Shown here: piece by piece, positions 24,863-33,622 of the stretch | Layout: each line of letters opens with the position of its first letter | Position numbering within the stretch: position 1 is the stretch's first letter | Assembly: GCA_963707065.1 (NCBI GenBank) | Contig: CAVPPJ010000020.1 | Coordinates: 248,001 to 312,000, forward strand | DNA from: Palsa-506 sp963707065 | GTDB lineage: Bacteria; Actinomycetota; Actinomycetes; Streptosporangiales; Streptosporangiaceae | DNA: 64,000 bases | Reading direction: 5' to 3' | Translations under genes and position numbers: made by a program | Notes under the pieces: generated by a model | Seen by the model: the letters and a program-made list of their open reading frames with translations, nothing else | The model's database searches: none | What the model was told of the DNA's origin: nothing

Positions 24863-26059
24863 TCATGCTCCAGTCGCGGCCGCTGAGGCCAGTTCGGCGG
24901 CACGCCGCGCCGCGTCGTCCATGGTGCCCACCTGCTCGACGACGCCGATGCCCGCCTCGTCCAGGATTCGCCTGCCCTCGGCGGCATTGTTGCCGTCCAG
25001 TCGCACCACGATCGGGTGGCTGACCTGCTCGCCCCGCGCGCCGAGCATGCCGATCGCGGCCACGATCCCGTTGGCGACCGCGTCACAGGAGGTAATCCCG
25101 CCGAACACATTGACCAGGACGCTGCGCACGGACGGGTCGGACAGCACGATCTCCAGGCCATCCGCCATCACTTCGGCCGAGGCGCCGCCGCCGATGTCGA
25201 GGAAGTTGGCCGGCCGGACTCCGCCGAATGCCTCGCCCGCATAGGCGACGACGTCCAGCGTGGACATGACCAGCCCGGCGCCGTTGCCGATGATGCCTAC
25301 CTGGCCGTCAAGCTTGACGTAGTTCAGGTGCTTGGCCTTGGCGCGGGATTCAATCGGGTCGGCCCCCTCGGCATCGGCGAACCTGGCGTGCTGCTGCCGG
25401 AAACCGGCATTGTCATCCAGGCTGACCTTGCCGTCGACGGCGAGCACCTGGCCCTGGTCGGTCAGCGCCATCGGGTTGACCTCGACCAGCGTGGCATCCT
25501 CGTCGGCGAACACGGACCAGAGCCGCTCGGCGAGGACGGCTGCCTGCTCGGCTGCCTCCGGCGGCAGGCCGCCGGCCCGGACGATCTCGGCTGCCTTCGC
25601 GGCATCCACCCCGGACAGCGGGTCAACCGGAATCCTGGCCACCGCTTCGGGGTTGGTGTGCGCGACTTCCTCGATCTCCACGCCGCCCTGCACTGAGCAG
25701 ATCGCGACGAACGTGCGCGCGGAACGGTCCAGCAGGTAGGAGAGGTAATACTCCTGCGCGATGTCGCTGGCCTGGGCGATCAGGACCTTGTGGACCGTGT
25801 GGCCCTTAATGTCCATGCCGAGGATCTGCCGTGCCTTCTGCTCGGCCTCGGCCGGTCCGTCGGCCAGCTTGACGCCGCCCGCCTTGCCCCGGCCGCCGGC
25901 CTTCACCTGCGCCTTGACCACTACCAGGGGCGTGCCCTCGGCCGCGAAGCCCGCCGCGATCTCGCGGGCCTCCTCAGCCGAGGCCGCGACCCGGCCCCGC
26001 TGCACGGGTACGCCGTACTCGTCGAAGAGTTCCTTCGCCTGATACTCGAACAGGTCCAC
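24863..26059 (-). CDS. sucC: Succinyl-CoA synthetase beta subunit
   Basis: ATP-grasp subunit that binds nucleotide and succinate. It begins VDLFEYQAKELFDEYGVPV and contains KAQVKAGGRGKAGGVKLA, EVNPMALTDQGQVLAVDGK, a GLVMSTLDVV segment and NVFGGITSCDAVANGIV. 398 aa is close to the usual 388-395. I choose GTG 26059, where family similarity begins; an open frame runs further upstream without similarity. First gene of sucC-sucD; the usual ribosome site is weak. Confidence 0.95.
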   Translation of the reverse strand: MDLFEYQAKELFDEYGVPVQRGRVAASAEEAREIAAGFAAEGTPLVVVKAQVKAGGRGKAGGVKLADGPAEAEQKARQILGMDIKGHTVHKVLIAQASDIAQEYYLSYLLDRSARTFVAICSVQGGVEIEEVAHTNPEAVARIPVDPLSGVDAAKAAEIVRAGGLPPEAAEQAAVLAERLWSVFADEDATLVEVNPMALTDQGQVLAVDGKVSLDDNAGFRQQHARFADAEGADPIESRAKAKHLNYVKLDGQVGIIGNGAGLVMSTLDVVAYAGEAFGGVRPANFLDIGGGASAEVMADGLEIVLSDPSVRSVLVNVFGGITSCDAVANGIVAAIGMLGARGEQVSHPIVVRLDGNNAAEGRRILDEAGIGVVEQVGTMDDAARRAAELASAAATGA

Positions 26060-26251
26060 TCGGGTCCGTCCTTGTCCGCTGCCCGGCCCGCGCCCGGCCT
26101 GACCGGCGCGCTGCGCGTGCGTCTGCTCTGGTCTGCGCAGGAAGCCTAGTGGGATCTGGCCCGCGGAGCCGAACCGGGTCACGGGGGCGGCCCGGGCCCG
26201 GGCCGGGCTCAGCTGACCGGGGCAGCCAGACCGGGGACAGGCGGAGCAGGG

Positions 26252-26656
26252 CTAGCCGACCGGCTCGACGCTGCCGAATTGCGACCGGACCCAGTCGACG
26301 ATCTCCGAGGTCGATGCGCCGGGAGTGAAGATCCTGGCCACGCCCAGCCGCTCAAGCTCGGCGATGTCGGCGTCCGGGATGATGCCGCCGCCGAACACCG
26401 TGATATCGGCGGCGTCACGTTCCCGCAGCAGCTCAAGTACCCGGCTGAACTGGGTCATGTGCGCGCCGGACAGGATCGACAGGCCGATCGCGTCGGCGTC
26501 CTCCTGCAGCGCGGCGGACACGATCTGCTCCGGGGTCTGGTGCAGCCCGGTGTAGATGACCTCTACCCCGGCGTCGCGCAGCGCCCTGGCGACCACCTTG
26601 GCGCCGCGGTCGTGGCCGTCCAGGCCAGGCTTCGCGATGACGACCCGGATGCTCAT
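26252..26656 (-). CDS. Cobalamin-binding mutase small subunit (IcmB/MCM C-terminal type)
   Basis: 134 aa consisting only of the B12-binding Rossmann domain of acyl-CoA mutases. DGHDRG at 13-18 supplies H15, the lower axial cobalt ligand; SILSGAH and GGGIIPDAD complete the dimethylbenzimidazole pocket. In Streptomyces a free-standing small subunit of isobutyryl-CoA mutase (IcmB) lies in the same sucC-pcrA neighbourhood, so that is the best guess. The large catalytic subunit is not in the window. RBS AGGAGG precedes ATG 26656. Confidence 0.85.
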   Translation of the reverse strand: MSIRVVIAKPGLDGHDRGAKVVARALRDAGVEVIYTGLHQTPEQIVSAALQEDADAIGLSILSGAHMTQFSRVLELLRERDAADITVFGGGIIPDADIAELERLGVARIFTPGASTSEIVDWVRSQFGSVEPVG

Positions 26657-26702
26657 GGATTCCTCCTACCCGCAGCGTAGTCCCGGCACCGGCCGGGGTG
26701 GC

Positions 26703-28946
26703 TCAGAGCTTCTCGATCGGGGCGTAACGCAGGACCAGGTGCTTGATGCCGTAATCCCCGCCGAAATCGATCTTGGCCTCGGGATCGTCACCGCGCCCTT
26801 CGACCGACAGCACCCGGCCGAGGCCGTAGGAGTCATGATTCACGTGGTCGCCCGGCGCGAGCGAGGGAATCGGCCGGGTGCCGGCCGCGTTCATTCCTGG
26901 CCGCCGCGCCAGCCGCTCCGAGGCCGGCGGGGCGGCGGCGCTCTCGTCCCGCCGCCATTCCACTAGCCGGGCCGGCACCTCGGACAGGAACCTGGACTGC
27001 TTGTGATACGCCGGGCGGCCCCACCAGGCCCTCGTCATGGCCCGGGTGAGATACAGCCGCTGCTCGGCCCGGGTGATCCCGACGTACGCGAGCCGCCGCT
27101 CCTCCTGGAGTTCGCGGTCATCGCCGATCGAGCGCTCGTGCGGGAAGACGTTCTCCTCCAGCCCGGTGAGGAAGACCACCGGGAACTCGAGCCCCTTGGC
27201 GGTGTGCAGGGTCATCAGCGTCACCAGGCCGCCGTGGTCCTCGCCGTCCGGGATCTGGTCGGCATCGGCGACCAGGGATACCTGCTCCAGGAAGTCGAGC
27301 AGGGTCCCGTCCGGGTGCTGGCTGTCGTACTCCCTGGCCACCGAGACGAGCTCGGTCAGGTTCTCGATCCGGCTGGCGTCCTGCAGGTCGCTGGAGTCCT
27401 GCAGCTCGGCCAGGTAGCCGGACCGGTCCAGCACCGCCTCGGCCAGGTCCCCGACCGGGCTGCCGGCCGCCACGGCCTCGCGCAGGCCGCCGATGAGATC
27501 GTTGAATGCCTCGATCGACCGGGCCGACCGGGCGGCCAGGCCGGGCACGTCCTGCGGCTTGCCGAGCGCCGCGGCGAACGTGATCCGGTCGCGGTGCGCC
27601 AGCGCGGCGACGCACTCCTCGGCCCGCTCGCCGATCCCCCGGCGGGGCGTGTTGAGCACCCGGCGCAGCGACACCTCGTCGGCCGGGTTGGCGATCAGCC
27701 GCAGGTAGCCGAGCAGGTCGCGGACCTCCCTGCGCTCGTAGAACCGGACCCCGCCGACCACCTTGTACGGCATCCCGGCCCGGATGAACACTTCCTCGAA
27801 GACCCTGGACTGCGCGTTGGTCCGGTAGAACACCGCGACCTGCCCCGGGGTCGCGTTGCCCTCGTCGGAGAGCCGGTCCACCTCCTCGGCGACGAACGCC
27901 GCCTCGTCGTGCTCGTTGTCCGCGACGTAACCGATGATCGGCGGCCCGTCGCCCTGGTCGGACCAGAGGTTCTTGGGTATCCGGCTGGCGTTGCGGGAGA
28001 CCACGGCGTTGGCGGCGGCCAGGATGTTCTGGGTGGAGCGGTAGTTCTGCTCCAGCAGGATCACCCGGGCGCCGGCGAAATCACGCTCGAACTGCTCGAT
28101 GTTCCTGATCGTCGCGCCGCGGAAGGCGTAGATGGACTGGTCGGCGTCGCCGACCACACACAGCTCTGCCGGGCCGACGGGCGCAGCGGGCTCGTTCTGG
28201 CCCGAAGGCACGATGCCCTGTCCGGCAAGCTCTCTGACCAGGACATACTGCGCATGATTGGTGTCCTGGTACTCGTCGACGAGGATGTGCCTGAACCTGC
28301 TCCGGTACGCGCTGGCGACCTCGGGGAACGCCTGCAGCAGGTTGACCGTGACCATGATCAGGTCGTCAAAGTCCATCGCGCCGGCCGCGACGAGCCTGCG
28401 CTGGTACTCGGCGTAGGCCTCGGCGGTCGCCTTCTCCCGGTACCCGCTGGCGCGGGCGGCGGCGGTCTCGTAGTCGACCAGGTCGTTCTTGAGGTTGGAG
28501 ACCTGCGCGATCATCGCCTTCGGCGGGTGGTACTTGGCATCAAGCTCAAGCTCGCGGCAGACCAGCGCCATCAGCCGCCGCGAGTCGGCCTGGTCGTAGA
28601 TCGAGAACGCCGGCGGGTAGCCGAACCGCCGCGCTTCCCGGCGCAGGATCCGGACGCAGGCCGAGTGGAACGTCAGCAGCCACATGGACCGAGCCCGCGA
28701 CCCGGTGAGCGCCGCGGCCCTGGCCGCCATCTCCCCCGCCGCCTTGTTGGTGAACGTGATCGCCAGGATCTCGGCGGGCGAAACGCCCCGCTCGGCCAGC
28801 AGGTAGGCGATCCGGTAGGTCAGCACGCGGGTCTTGCCCGAGCCGGCCCCGGCCACGATGAGCAGCGGGCTGCCCTCGTGCACGACGGCAGCGCGCTGCT
28901 GCGGGTTCAGCCCGTCCAGGAGGGTGTCAACGGCCGTCGCGGTCAC
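26703..28946 (-). CDS. pcrA: ATP-dependent DNA helicase PcrA/UvrD
   Basis: Superfamily 1A 3'-5' helicase for repair and removal of replication obstacles. 747 aa: LNPQQRAAV (Q motif), Walker A GAGSGKT at 33-39, DEYQDTN (motif II), VVGDADQSIYAFRGA (motif III), QNYRS, VTLMTLHTAKGLEFP (motif V) and RRLAYVGITRA (motif VI). A C-terminal Tudor-like domain follows (PGDHVNHDSYGLGRVL). Start GTG 28946 lies 6 nt after TACGCT (28958-28953), probably leaderless. Confidence 0.96.
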   Translation of the reverse strand: MTATAVDTLLDGLNPQQRAAVVHEGSPLLIVAGAGSGKTRVLTYRIAYLLAERGVSPAEILAITFTNKAAGEMAARAAALTGSRARSMWLLTFHSACVRILRREARRFGYPPAFSIYDQADSRRLMALVCRELELDAKYHPPKAMIAQVSNLKNDLVDYETAAARASGYREKATAEAYAEYQRRLVAAGAMDFDDLIMVTVNLLQAFPEVASAYRSRFRHILVDEYQDTNHAQYVLVRELAGQGIVPSGQNEPAAPVGPAELCVVGDADQSIYAFRGATIRNIEQFERDFAGARVILLEQNYRSTQNILAAANAVVSRNASRIPKNLWSDQGDGPPIIGYVADNEHDEAAFVAEEVDRLSDEGNATPGQVAVFYRTNAQSRVFEEVFIRAGMPYKVVGGVRFYERREVRDLLGYLRLIANPADEVSLRRVLNTPRRGIGERAEECVAALAHRDRITFAAALGKPQDVPGLAARSARSIEAFNDLIGGLREAVAAGSPVGDLAEAVLDRSGYLAELQDSSDLQDASRIENLTELVSVAREYDSQHPDGTLLDFLEQVSLVADADQIPDGEDHGGLVTLMTLHTAKGLEFPVVFLTGLEENVFPHERSIGDDRELQEERRLAYVGITRAEQRLYLTRAMTRAWWGRPAYHKQSRFLSEVPARLVEWRRDESAAAPPASERLARRPGMNAAGTRPIPSLAPGDHVNHDSYGLGRVLSVEGRGDDPEAKIDFGGDYGIKHLVLRYAPIEKL

Positions 28947-29003
28947 CTGCCCAGCGTAGGCGCTGGCACCGACGCCGGGGCACAGGAGCGAGCTGCGGGG
29001 CGG

Positions 29004-30572
29004 CTACTCGTCCGGCACGAGCGTCGGCGTGGCCCTGGTCAGGGTTTCCTTCCTGAAGTACGCCGGGTTGATGGCCTTGCAGTAGAGGTAGCCGATCACC
29101 CCGACGATCGCGCAGACAATGGCTATCACGAACGCGCCGCCGATCTGCCAGTGGATGAAGGGCACCGTCCACATGGTGTAGTCGTTCGCGGTGGCGACGT
29201 CATAGTCAAGCCACAGGCTCCAGCCGCCGAGGAAGAACAGGATCGCGCCGCCAGTGACCGGCAGGATGCCCTGCATCCACAGGTTCCGCGCGCTGCTGGT
29301 GAGGTTCCGCCGGTAGTACCAGGCGCAGGTGAAGCCGGTCAGCCCGTAGTAGAACGCGATGTACAGGCCGATCGCGATCACCGCGTCGCCGATGATCCCG
29401 ATGCCGTTGGACATGTAGTTGAAGGCGACGTAGACCGCGATCGAGATGGCGCCCATCACGATCGTGGACACGGTCGGCGTGAGGTACTTCCGGTGCATCT
29501 TCGCGAACTGCGGCGGTATCGCCTTGTACACAGCCATCGACAGCGTGGTCCGAGCGGTCGGCAGGATCGTCGTCTGGGTCGACGCGGCCGCCGAGGACAG
29601 CACCATCAGCAGCAGCAGGTGGGTCAGGAACGAGCCGAAGGCGGACGTGCCGAAGACCAGGCTGCCCTGGACTGACAGCACGTCGCCGGCGTTCGCCACG
29701 TTGCCCAGGCCGTTGCCGGTGGTCTTGATCCCGGCGAACGACTGCATGGACAGGATCACTATCGCGTAGGTGACGAGCAGGATCACGGTAGACAGGATCG
29801 CCGCGCGGCCTGGGGTCTTGTTCTTGTCCTTGGTCTCCTCGTTGATCGCGACCGCGGTGTCCCAGCCCCAGTAGATGAACACCATCAGGATGAGGCCGCT
29901 GGCGAAGGCGCTGAAATTGGCGATGTGGAACGGGTTGAACCAGGAGAGGCTCGGGGTGAGATGGCCGGGCGGCGCGCTGCCATTCCCGACCTTCACCAGC
30001 GCAGTGATCGACAGCACGAGCAGCATCACCAGCTCGATGCCGAGCAGCGCCTTCTGGAAGTTCGCCGATACCTCGATGCCGCGGTAGCAGATGTACGTCA
30101 TCACGACGATCCAGAGCACGCCGACCAGTAGCACCCAGCCGCTGGTCGGGTTCGAGCCGATGCCCTTGGCGTTGAACAGCAGGAAGCCGTACTGGCCGGC
30201 CACCTGGGCCAGGCTGGCCATCACCAGCACATCGGCCACGATGATGGCCCAGCCGCCCGCCCAGCCGGTCTTCGGCCCGAACGCGCGGGTTCCCCAGGTG
30301 AAGGTGGTGCCGCAGTCCGGGTCGGCCTTGTTCAGCTCGCTGTAGCCGATCGAGCAGAGCAGCATCGGCACGAACGCGAGCACGGCCACGGCGGGCGCCT
30401 GCAGGACGACGGCGCCGACCACGAACACCAGCGTCGCGGCGATGCTGTAAGCAGGCGCGACCGACGCGGTCGCGATGATGGTGGTGGAGACCAGGCCGAG
30501 AGCTCCTGCTTTGAGGCCCTTGTCCACCTGCTGTTCCATTGGCGCACTGGCGTCCTCAGTGGCGGTGGCCAT
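29004..30572 (-). CDS. APC-superfamily amino acid/polyamine permease
   Basis: 522 aa with about 12 membrane helices. LKAGALGLVSTTIIATASVAPAYS is the glycine-rich first helix that binds the substrate amino and carboxyl groups in the APC family. A long C-terminal part ends RATPTLVPDE. Start ATG 30572 has AGGAGG 7 nt upstream; GTG 30578 is too close to it. It is divergent from a saccharopine-dehydrogenase-like gene and an aminobutyraldehyde-type dehydrogenase. The import substrate is therefore probably a polyamine, GABA or a related amino acid; this is inference. Confidence 0.85.
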   Translation of the reverse strand: MATATEDASAPMEQQVDKGLKAGALGLVSTTIIATASVAPAYSIAATLVFVVGAVVLQAPAVAVLAFVPMLLCSIGYSELNKADPDCGTTFTWGTRAFGPKTGWAGGWAIIVADVLVMASLAQVAGQYGFLLFNAKGIGSNPTSGWVLLVGVLWIVVMTYICYRGIEVSANFQKALLGIELVMLLVLSITALVKVGNGSAPPGHLTPSLSWFNPFHIANFSAFASGLILMVFIYWGWDTAVAINEETKDKNKTPGRAAILSTVILLVTYAIVILSMQSFAGIKTTGNGLGNVANAGDVLSVQGSLVFGTSAFGSFLTHLLLLMVLSSAAASTQTTILPTARTTLSMAVYKAIPPQFAKMHRKYLTPTVSTIVMGAISIAVYVAFNYMSNGIGIIGDAVIAIGLYIAFYYGLTGFTCAWYYRRNLTSSARNLWMQGILPVTGGAILFFLGGWSLWLDYDVATANDYTMWTVPFIHWQIGGAFVIAIVCAIVGVIGYLYCKAINPAYFRKETLTRATPTLVPDE

Positions 30573-30640
30573 GCTCACCCCTCCTGGCAGTGGCCCGACG
30601 CGAGCCGGGGCCGGGATGCGGGTGCGGCGAGGCAGCCGGA

Positions 30641-30706
30641 CCCAATGCGACGATTCGGGCACCAGGGCACAACTTCGTCGGCATCCCAGTGCGACGGTTC
30701 TAGCAC
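30641..30706. promoter_or_regulatory. Pair of 22-bp direct repeats in the divergent permease/catabolic promoter region
   Basis: 30641-30662 and 30685-30706 match at 18 of 22 positions (CCCARTGCGACGRTTC core), 44 bp apart centre to centre, i.e. about four helical turns. They lie between the divergent permease and dehydrogenase genes. They are candidate operators for a shared regulator, not identified here. Confidence 0.5.
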
Positions 30707-30804
30707 GGATTATTCTCCCGGGGAACGATTTCAGTTGTAACAGCTGTGTATCGCCACTGGTCCCGTGGGTCCAGCTGATTCTGGAGCGCTGCGGGGCGCA
30801 GGGC

Positions 30805-30810
30805 TAGGAT
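30805..30810 (+). promoter_or_regulatory. Predicted -10 box (TAGGAT) of the saccharopine-dehydrogenase-like gene
   Basis: TAGGAT with 7 nt to ATG 30818, predicting a leaderless transcript. Same spacing as at gatC and the MetE-like gene. Confidence 0.45.
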
Positions 30811-30817
30811 CGCCGGT

Positions 30818-32026
30818 ATGCGCATCCTTCTGGTCGGGGCCGGCGGGGTTGGCACCGCATTCGCCCGGATCGCCGCCCGCCGCAAGTTCGCTGAGCTCGT
30901 CATCGCCGACTTCGACCTCGGCCGGGCGCAGCGCGCAGCCGGCGACACGTCGTCGATCGCCGTCGCACTCGACGCGCGTGACGAGCAGCAGGTGGCCGCG
31001 CTCCTGACCGAGCACTCGTGTGACGTCCTCATGAACGCGACCGATCCCCGTTTCGTGATGCCGCTCTACCGCGCCGCGCTCCAGGCGGGAACCCACTACC
31101 TGGATATGGCGATGTCGCTCTCCCATCCGCACCAGGATGCGCCCTACAGCGAGACCGGTGTCAAGCTCGGCGATGAGCAATTCGCGCTGGCCGCCCAGTG
31201 GGAGGAGCGCGGCAAGCTCGCGCTCGTGGGCATCGGCGTCGAGCCCGGGCTGTCGGACGTCTTCGCCCGGCACGCCGCCGACGCGCTGTTCAGCGATATC
31301 GACGAGGCCGGCGTCAGGGACGGCTCGAACCTGGTCGTCGCCGGATACGACTTCGCCCCCACCTTCTCTATCTGGGCGACCATCGAGGAATGCCTGAACC
31401 CGCCGGTGATCTGGGAGCGCGACCGCGGCTGGTTCACCACGGAGCCGTTCAGCGAGCCCGAGGTCTTCAGCTTCCCGGCCGGCATCGGGCCGGTCGAGTG
31501 CGTGAACGTCGAGCATGAGGAAGTGCTGCTGATCCCGCGCTGGGTGCAGGCGCGGCGGGTCACCTTTAAGTACGGCCTCGGCGCCGAGTTCATCGGCGTG
31601 CTGCGGACGCTGCACAAGCTCGGCCTCGACTCGACCGACCCGGTCCGGGCCGGCGGCGTCAGCGTGTCACCGCGCGAGGTGGTCGCCGCCTGCCTGCCCG
31701 ATCCGGCCACGCTCGGCGCCAAGATGAGCGGCCTGACCTGCGCGGGCCTCTGGGTCACCGGCATCGGCAAGGACGGCGTGCCGCGCGAGGTTTACCTGCA
31801 CCACGTGGTGGACAATGCCTGGTCGATGGCCGAGTACGGCTCCCAGGCGGTGGTCTGGCAGACGGCGGTCAACCCGGTCGTCGCGCTGGAGCTGATCGAC
31901 TCGGGCGCCTGGTCCGGCGCCGGGGTGCTCGGCCCCGAGGCGCTGCCCGCGCAGCCCTTCCTCGACTTGCTGACCGACTATGGTTCGCCGTGGGCGTGCG
32001 AGGAGCGCACGCCCGCGGCAAGCTAG
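30818..32026 (+). CDS. Saccharopine dehydrogenase-family NAD(P) oxidoreductase
   Basis: 402 aa. N-terminal Rossmann motif GAGGVGTAFARIAARR, then NATDPRFVMPLYRAALQAGTHYLDMA typical of saccharopine/carboxynorspermidine dehydrogenases, and a C-terminal catalytic domain (GIGVEPGLSDVFARH). Such enzymes make or break secondary amines between an amino acid or polyamine and an oxo acid or aldehyde. The gene pairs with the dehydrogenase downstream and is divergent from a permease, as in actinobacterial amine-utilisation clusters. The exact substrate cannot be read from sequence. Confidence 0.85.
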   Translation: MRILLVGAGGVGTAFARIAARRKFAELVIADFDLGRAQRAAGDTSSIAVALDARDEQQVAALLTEHSCDVLMNATDPRFVMPLYRAALQAGTHYLDMAMSLSHPHQDAPYSETGVKLGDEQFALAAQWEERGKLALVGIGVEPGLSDVFARHAADALFSDIDEAGVRDGSNLVVAGYDFAPTFSIWATIEECLNPPVIWERDRGWFTTEPFSEPEVFSFPAGIGPVECVNVEHEEVLLIPRWVQARRVTFKYGLGAEFIGVLRTLHKLGLDSTDPVRAGGVSVSPREVVAACLPDPATLGAKMSGLTCAGLWVTGIGKDGVPREVYLHHVVDNAWSMAEYGSQAVVWQTAVNPVVALELIDSGAWSGAGVLGPEALPAQPFLDLLTDYGSPWACEERTPAAS

Positions 32027-32076
32027 CCCCCGCGGGGCAAGGAAAATCCATAAAGATCCGGAACGGAGGCCTCGTG

Positions 32077-33501
32077 GTGGAAGAACTGCAGAACTTTATC
32101 GGCGGCCAGTGGACGGACACGGCGTTCGACGAGCGAGCCGAGCTGATCAACCCGAGTACGGGCGAGGCTTTCGCCACCGCCCCCATCTCCCGGGACACCG
32201 AGGTGGAGGCGGCCTTCTCCTCGGCCGCCGAGGCGTTCGACGGCTGGCGGGACGCCACCCCCGGTGAGCGCAGCCTCGCCCTGCTGCGGATCGCGGACGC
32301 GATCGAGGCCAGGACCGATGAGTTCGTCCGGGCCGAGTCGCAGAACACCGGCAAGCCGCTGGCGCTGACGGCGTCCGAGGAAATCCCGCCGATGGTGGAC
32401 CAGATCAGGTTCTTCGCCGGCGCCGCGCGGATGCTGGACGGCCGCGCGGCCGGCGAGTACATGTCCGGGTTCACCTCCTTCATCCGGCGCGAGCCGGTCG
32501 GGGTCTGCGCCGCGGTTACCCCGTGGAACTACCCGATGATGATGGCCGTCTGGAAGTGGGCGCCGGCCCTGGCGGCCGGCAACACGATGGTGCTCAAGCC
32601 GTCGGACACCACGCCGGTCTCCACGCTGCTGATGGCCGAGACGATGGCCGAGTTCCTGCCGCCGGGCGTATTCAACGTGATCTGCGGCGACCGGGACACC
32701 GGCCGGGCGCTGGTCTCGCACCCGGTGCCGCAGATGGTGTCGATCACCGGCAGCGTGCGGGCAGGCAAGGAGGTCGCCGCGGCGGCCGCCGCCGGGCTGA
32801 AGCGGGTGCACCTGGAACTCGGCGGCAAGGCCCCGGTCATCGTGTTCGACGACGCGGACCCGGAGAAGGCAGCCGAGGCGATCGCGATCGCCGGGTACTT
32901 CAACGCGGGCCAGGACTGCACCGCCGCCACCCGGGTGCTGGCCGGCCCGCGGGTGCACGACGACTTCGTCGCCGCGCTGGCCGAGCAGGCCAAGGGCCAG
33001 ACGGTGGGCGGCCCGGACGTGCTGGACGCCGACTTCGGCCCGCTGAACAACGCCAGCCAGCTGGACCGGGTCGCCGGGATCGTCGGCCGGCTGCCGGACC
33101 ATGCCACGGTCGTCACCGGCGGTAAGCAGACCGGGTCGCGCGGCTTCTTCTTCGAGGCCAGCGTGGTCGACGGGCTGCACCAGGACGATGAGATCGTGCA
33201 GAACGAGGTGTTCGGCCCGGTCATCACCGTGCAGCAGTTCAGCGACGAGGACGAGGCGCTGCGGTGGGCCAACGGGACGGATTACGGTCTCGCCTCGTCG
33301 GTCTGGACCACCGACCACGGCCGGGCGATGCGGATGTCCCGGCGGCTCGACTTCGGCTGCGTGTGGATCAACACGCACATCCCGCTGGTCGCCGAGATGC
33401 CGCACGGCGGCTTCAAGCAGTCCGGCTACGGCAAGGACCTGTCGATGTACGGGTTCGAGGACTACACCCGCATCAAGCACGTGATGTCCTCGCTGGACTA
33501 G
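32077..33501 (+). CDS. Aldehyde dehydrogenase, gamma-aminobutyraldehyde type
   Basis: Oxidises an amino-aldehyde, probably 4-aminobutyraldehyde to GABA, with NAD. About 474 aa with LQNFIGGQW, TPWNYPMMMAVWK, the general base E247 in LELGGK and the nucleophile C281 in GQDCTAATR. YMSGFTSFIRREPVGVC resembles the PatD/aminobutyraldehyde subgroup. CGGAGG lies 7 nt before GTG 32077 (GTG 32074 is also possible). Starts 50 nt after the saccharopine-dehydrogenase-like gene, so one operon. Confidence 0.88.
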   Translation: MEELQNFIGGQWTDTAFDERAELINPSTGEAFATAPISRDTEVEAAFSSAAEAFDGWRDATPGERSLALLRIADAIEARTDEFVRAESQNTGKPLALTASEEIPPMVDQIRFFAGAARMLDGRAAGEYMSGFTSFIRREPVGVCAAVTPWNYPMMMAVWKWAPALAAGNTMVLKPSDTTPVSTLLMAETMAEFLPPGVFNVICGDRDTGRALVSHPVPQMVSITGSVRAGKEVAAAAAAGLKRVHLELGGKAPVIVFDDADPEKAAEAIAIAGYFNAGQDCTAATRVLAGPRVHDDFVAALAEQAKGQTVGGPDVLDADFGPLNNASQLDRVAGIVGRLPDHATVVTGGKQTGSRGFFFEASVVDGLHQDDEIVQNEVFGPVITVQQFSDEDEALRWANGTDYGLASSVWTTDHGRAMRMSRRLDFGCVWINTHIPLVAEMPHGGFKQSGYGKDLSMYGFEDYTRIKHVMSSLD

Positions 33502-33570
33502 GCGGCGGGCTCGCTGGACTGGGCGGCAGCGGCCGCGCTGGACTGAGGTGGCGGCGGGCTCGCTGGTGAA
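33489..33570. repeat. Imperfect 21-25 bp tandem repeat over the dehydrogenase stop codon
   Basis: Units start at 33489, 33510, 33534 and 33559 (partial) and share CTCGCTGGACT followed by GGCGGCGGG-type DNA. Unit 1 includes the last codons and TAG stop of the aldehyde dehydrogenase; later units are non-coding copies. Confidence 0.65.
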
Positions 33571-33622
33571 TAGCAGATATTAATGCGGTAAAGAAAGGCG
33601 TTTTAGGCTTCGCGCGGTAGCC

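Noticed and set aside
27003..29675. A very long plus-strand open frame (about 890 codons) opposite pcrA
   Set aside because: High GC removes stop codons from antisense frames; the translation is Arg/Gly/Val-rich without domains, while the opposite strand has all helicase motifs.
33571..33610. AT-rich island as an attachment site or remnant of a mobile element
   Set aside because: No tRNA, integrase, inverted repeats or duplicated flanks; it sits where a promoter for the next gene is expected.
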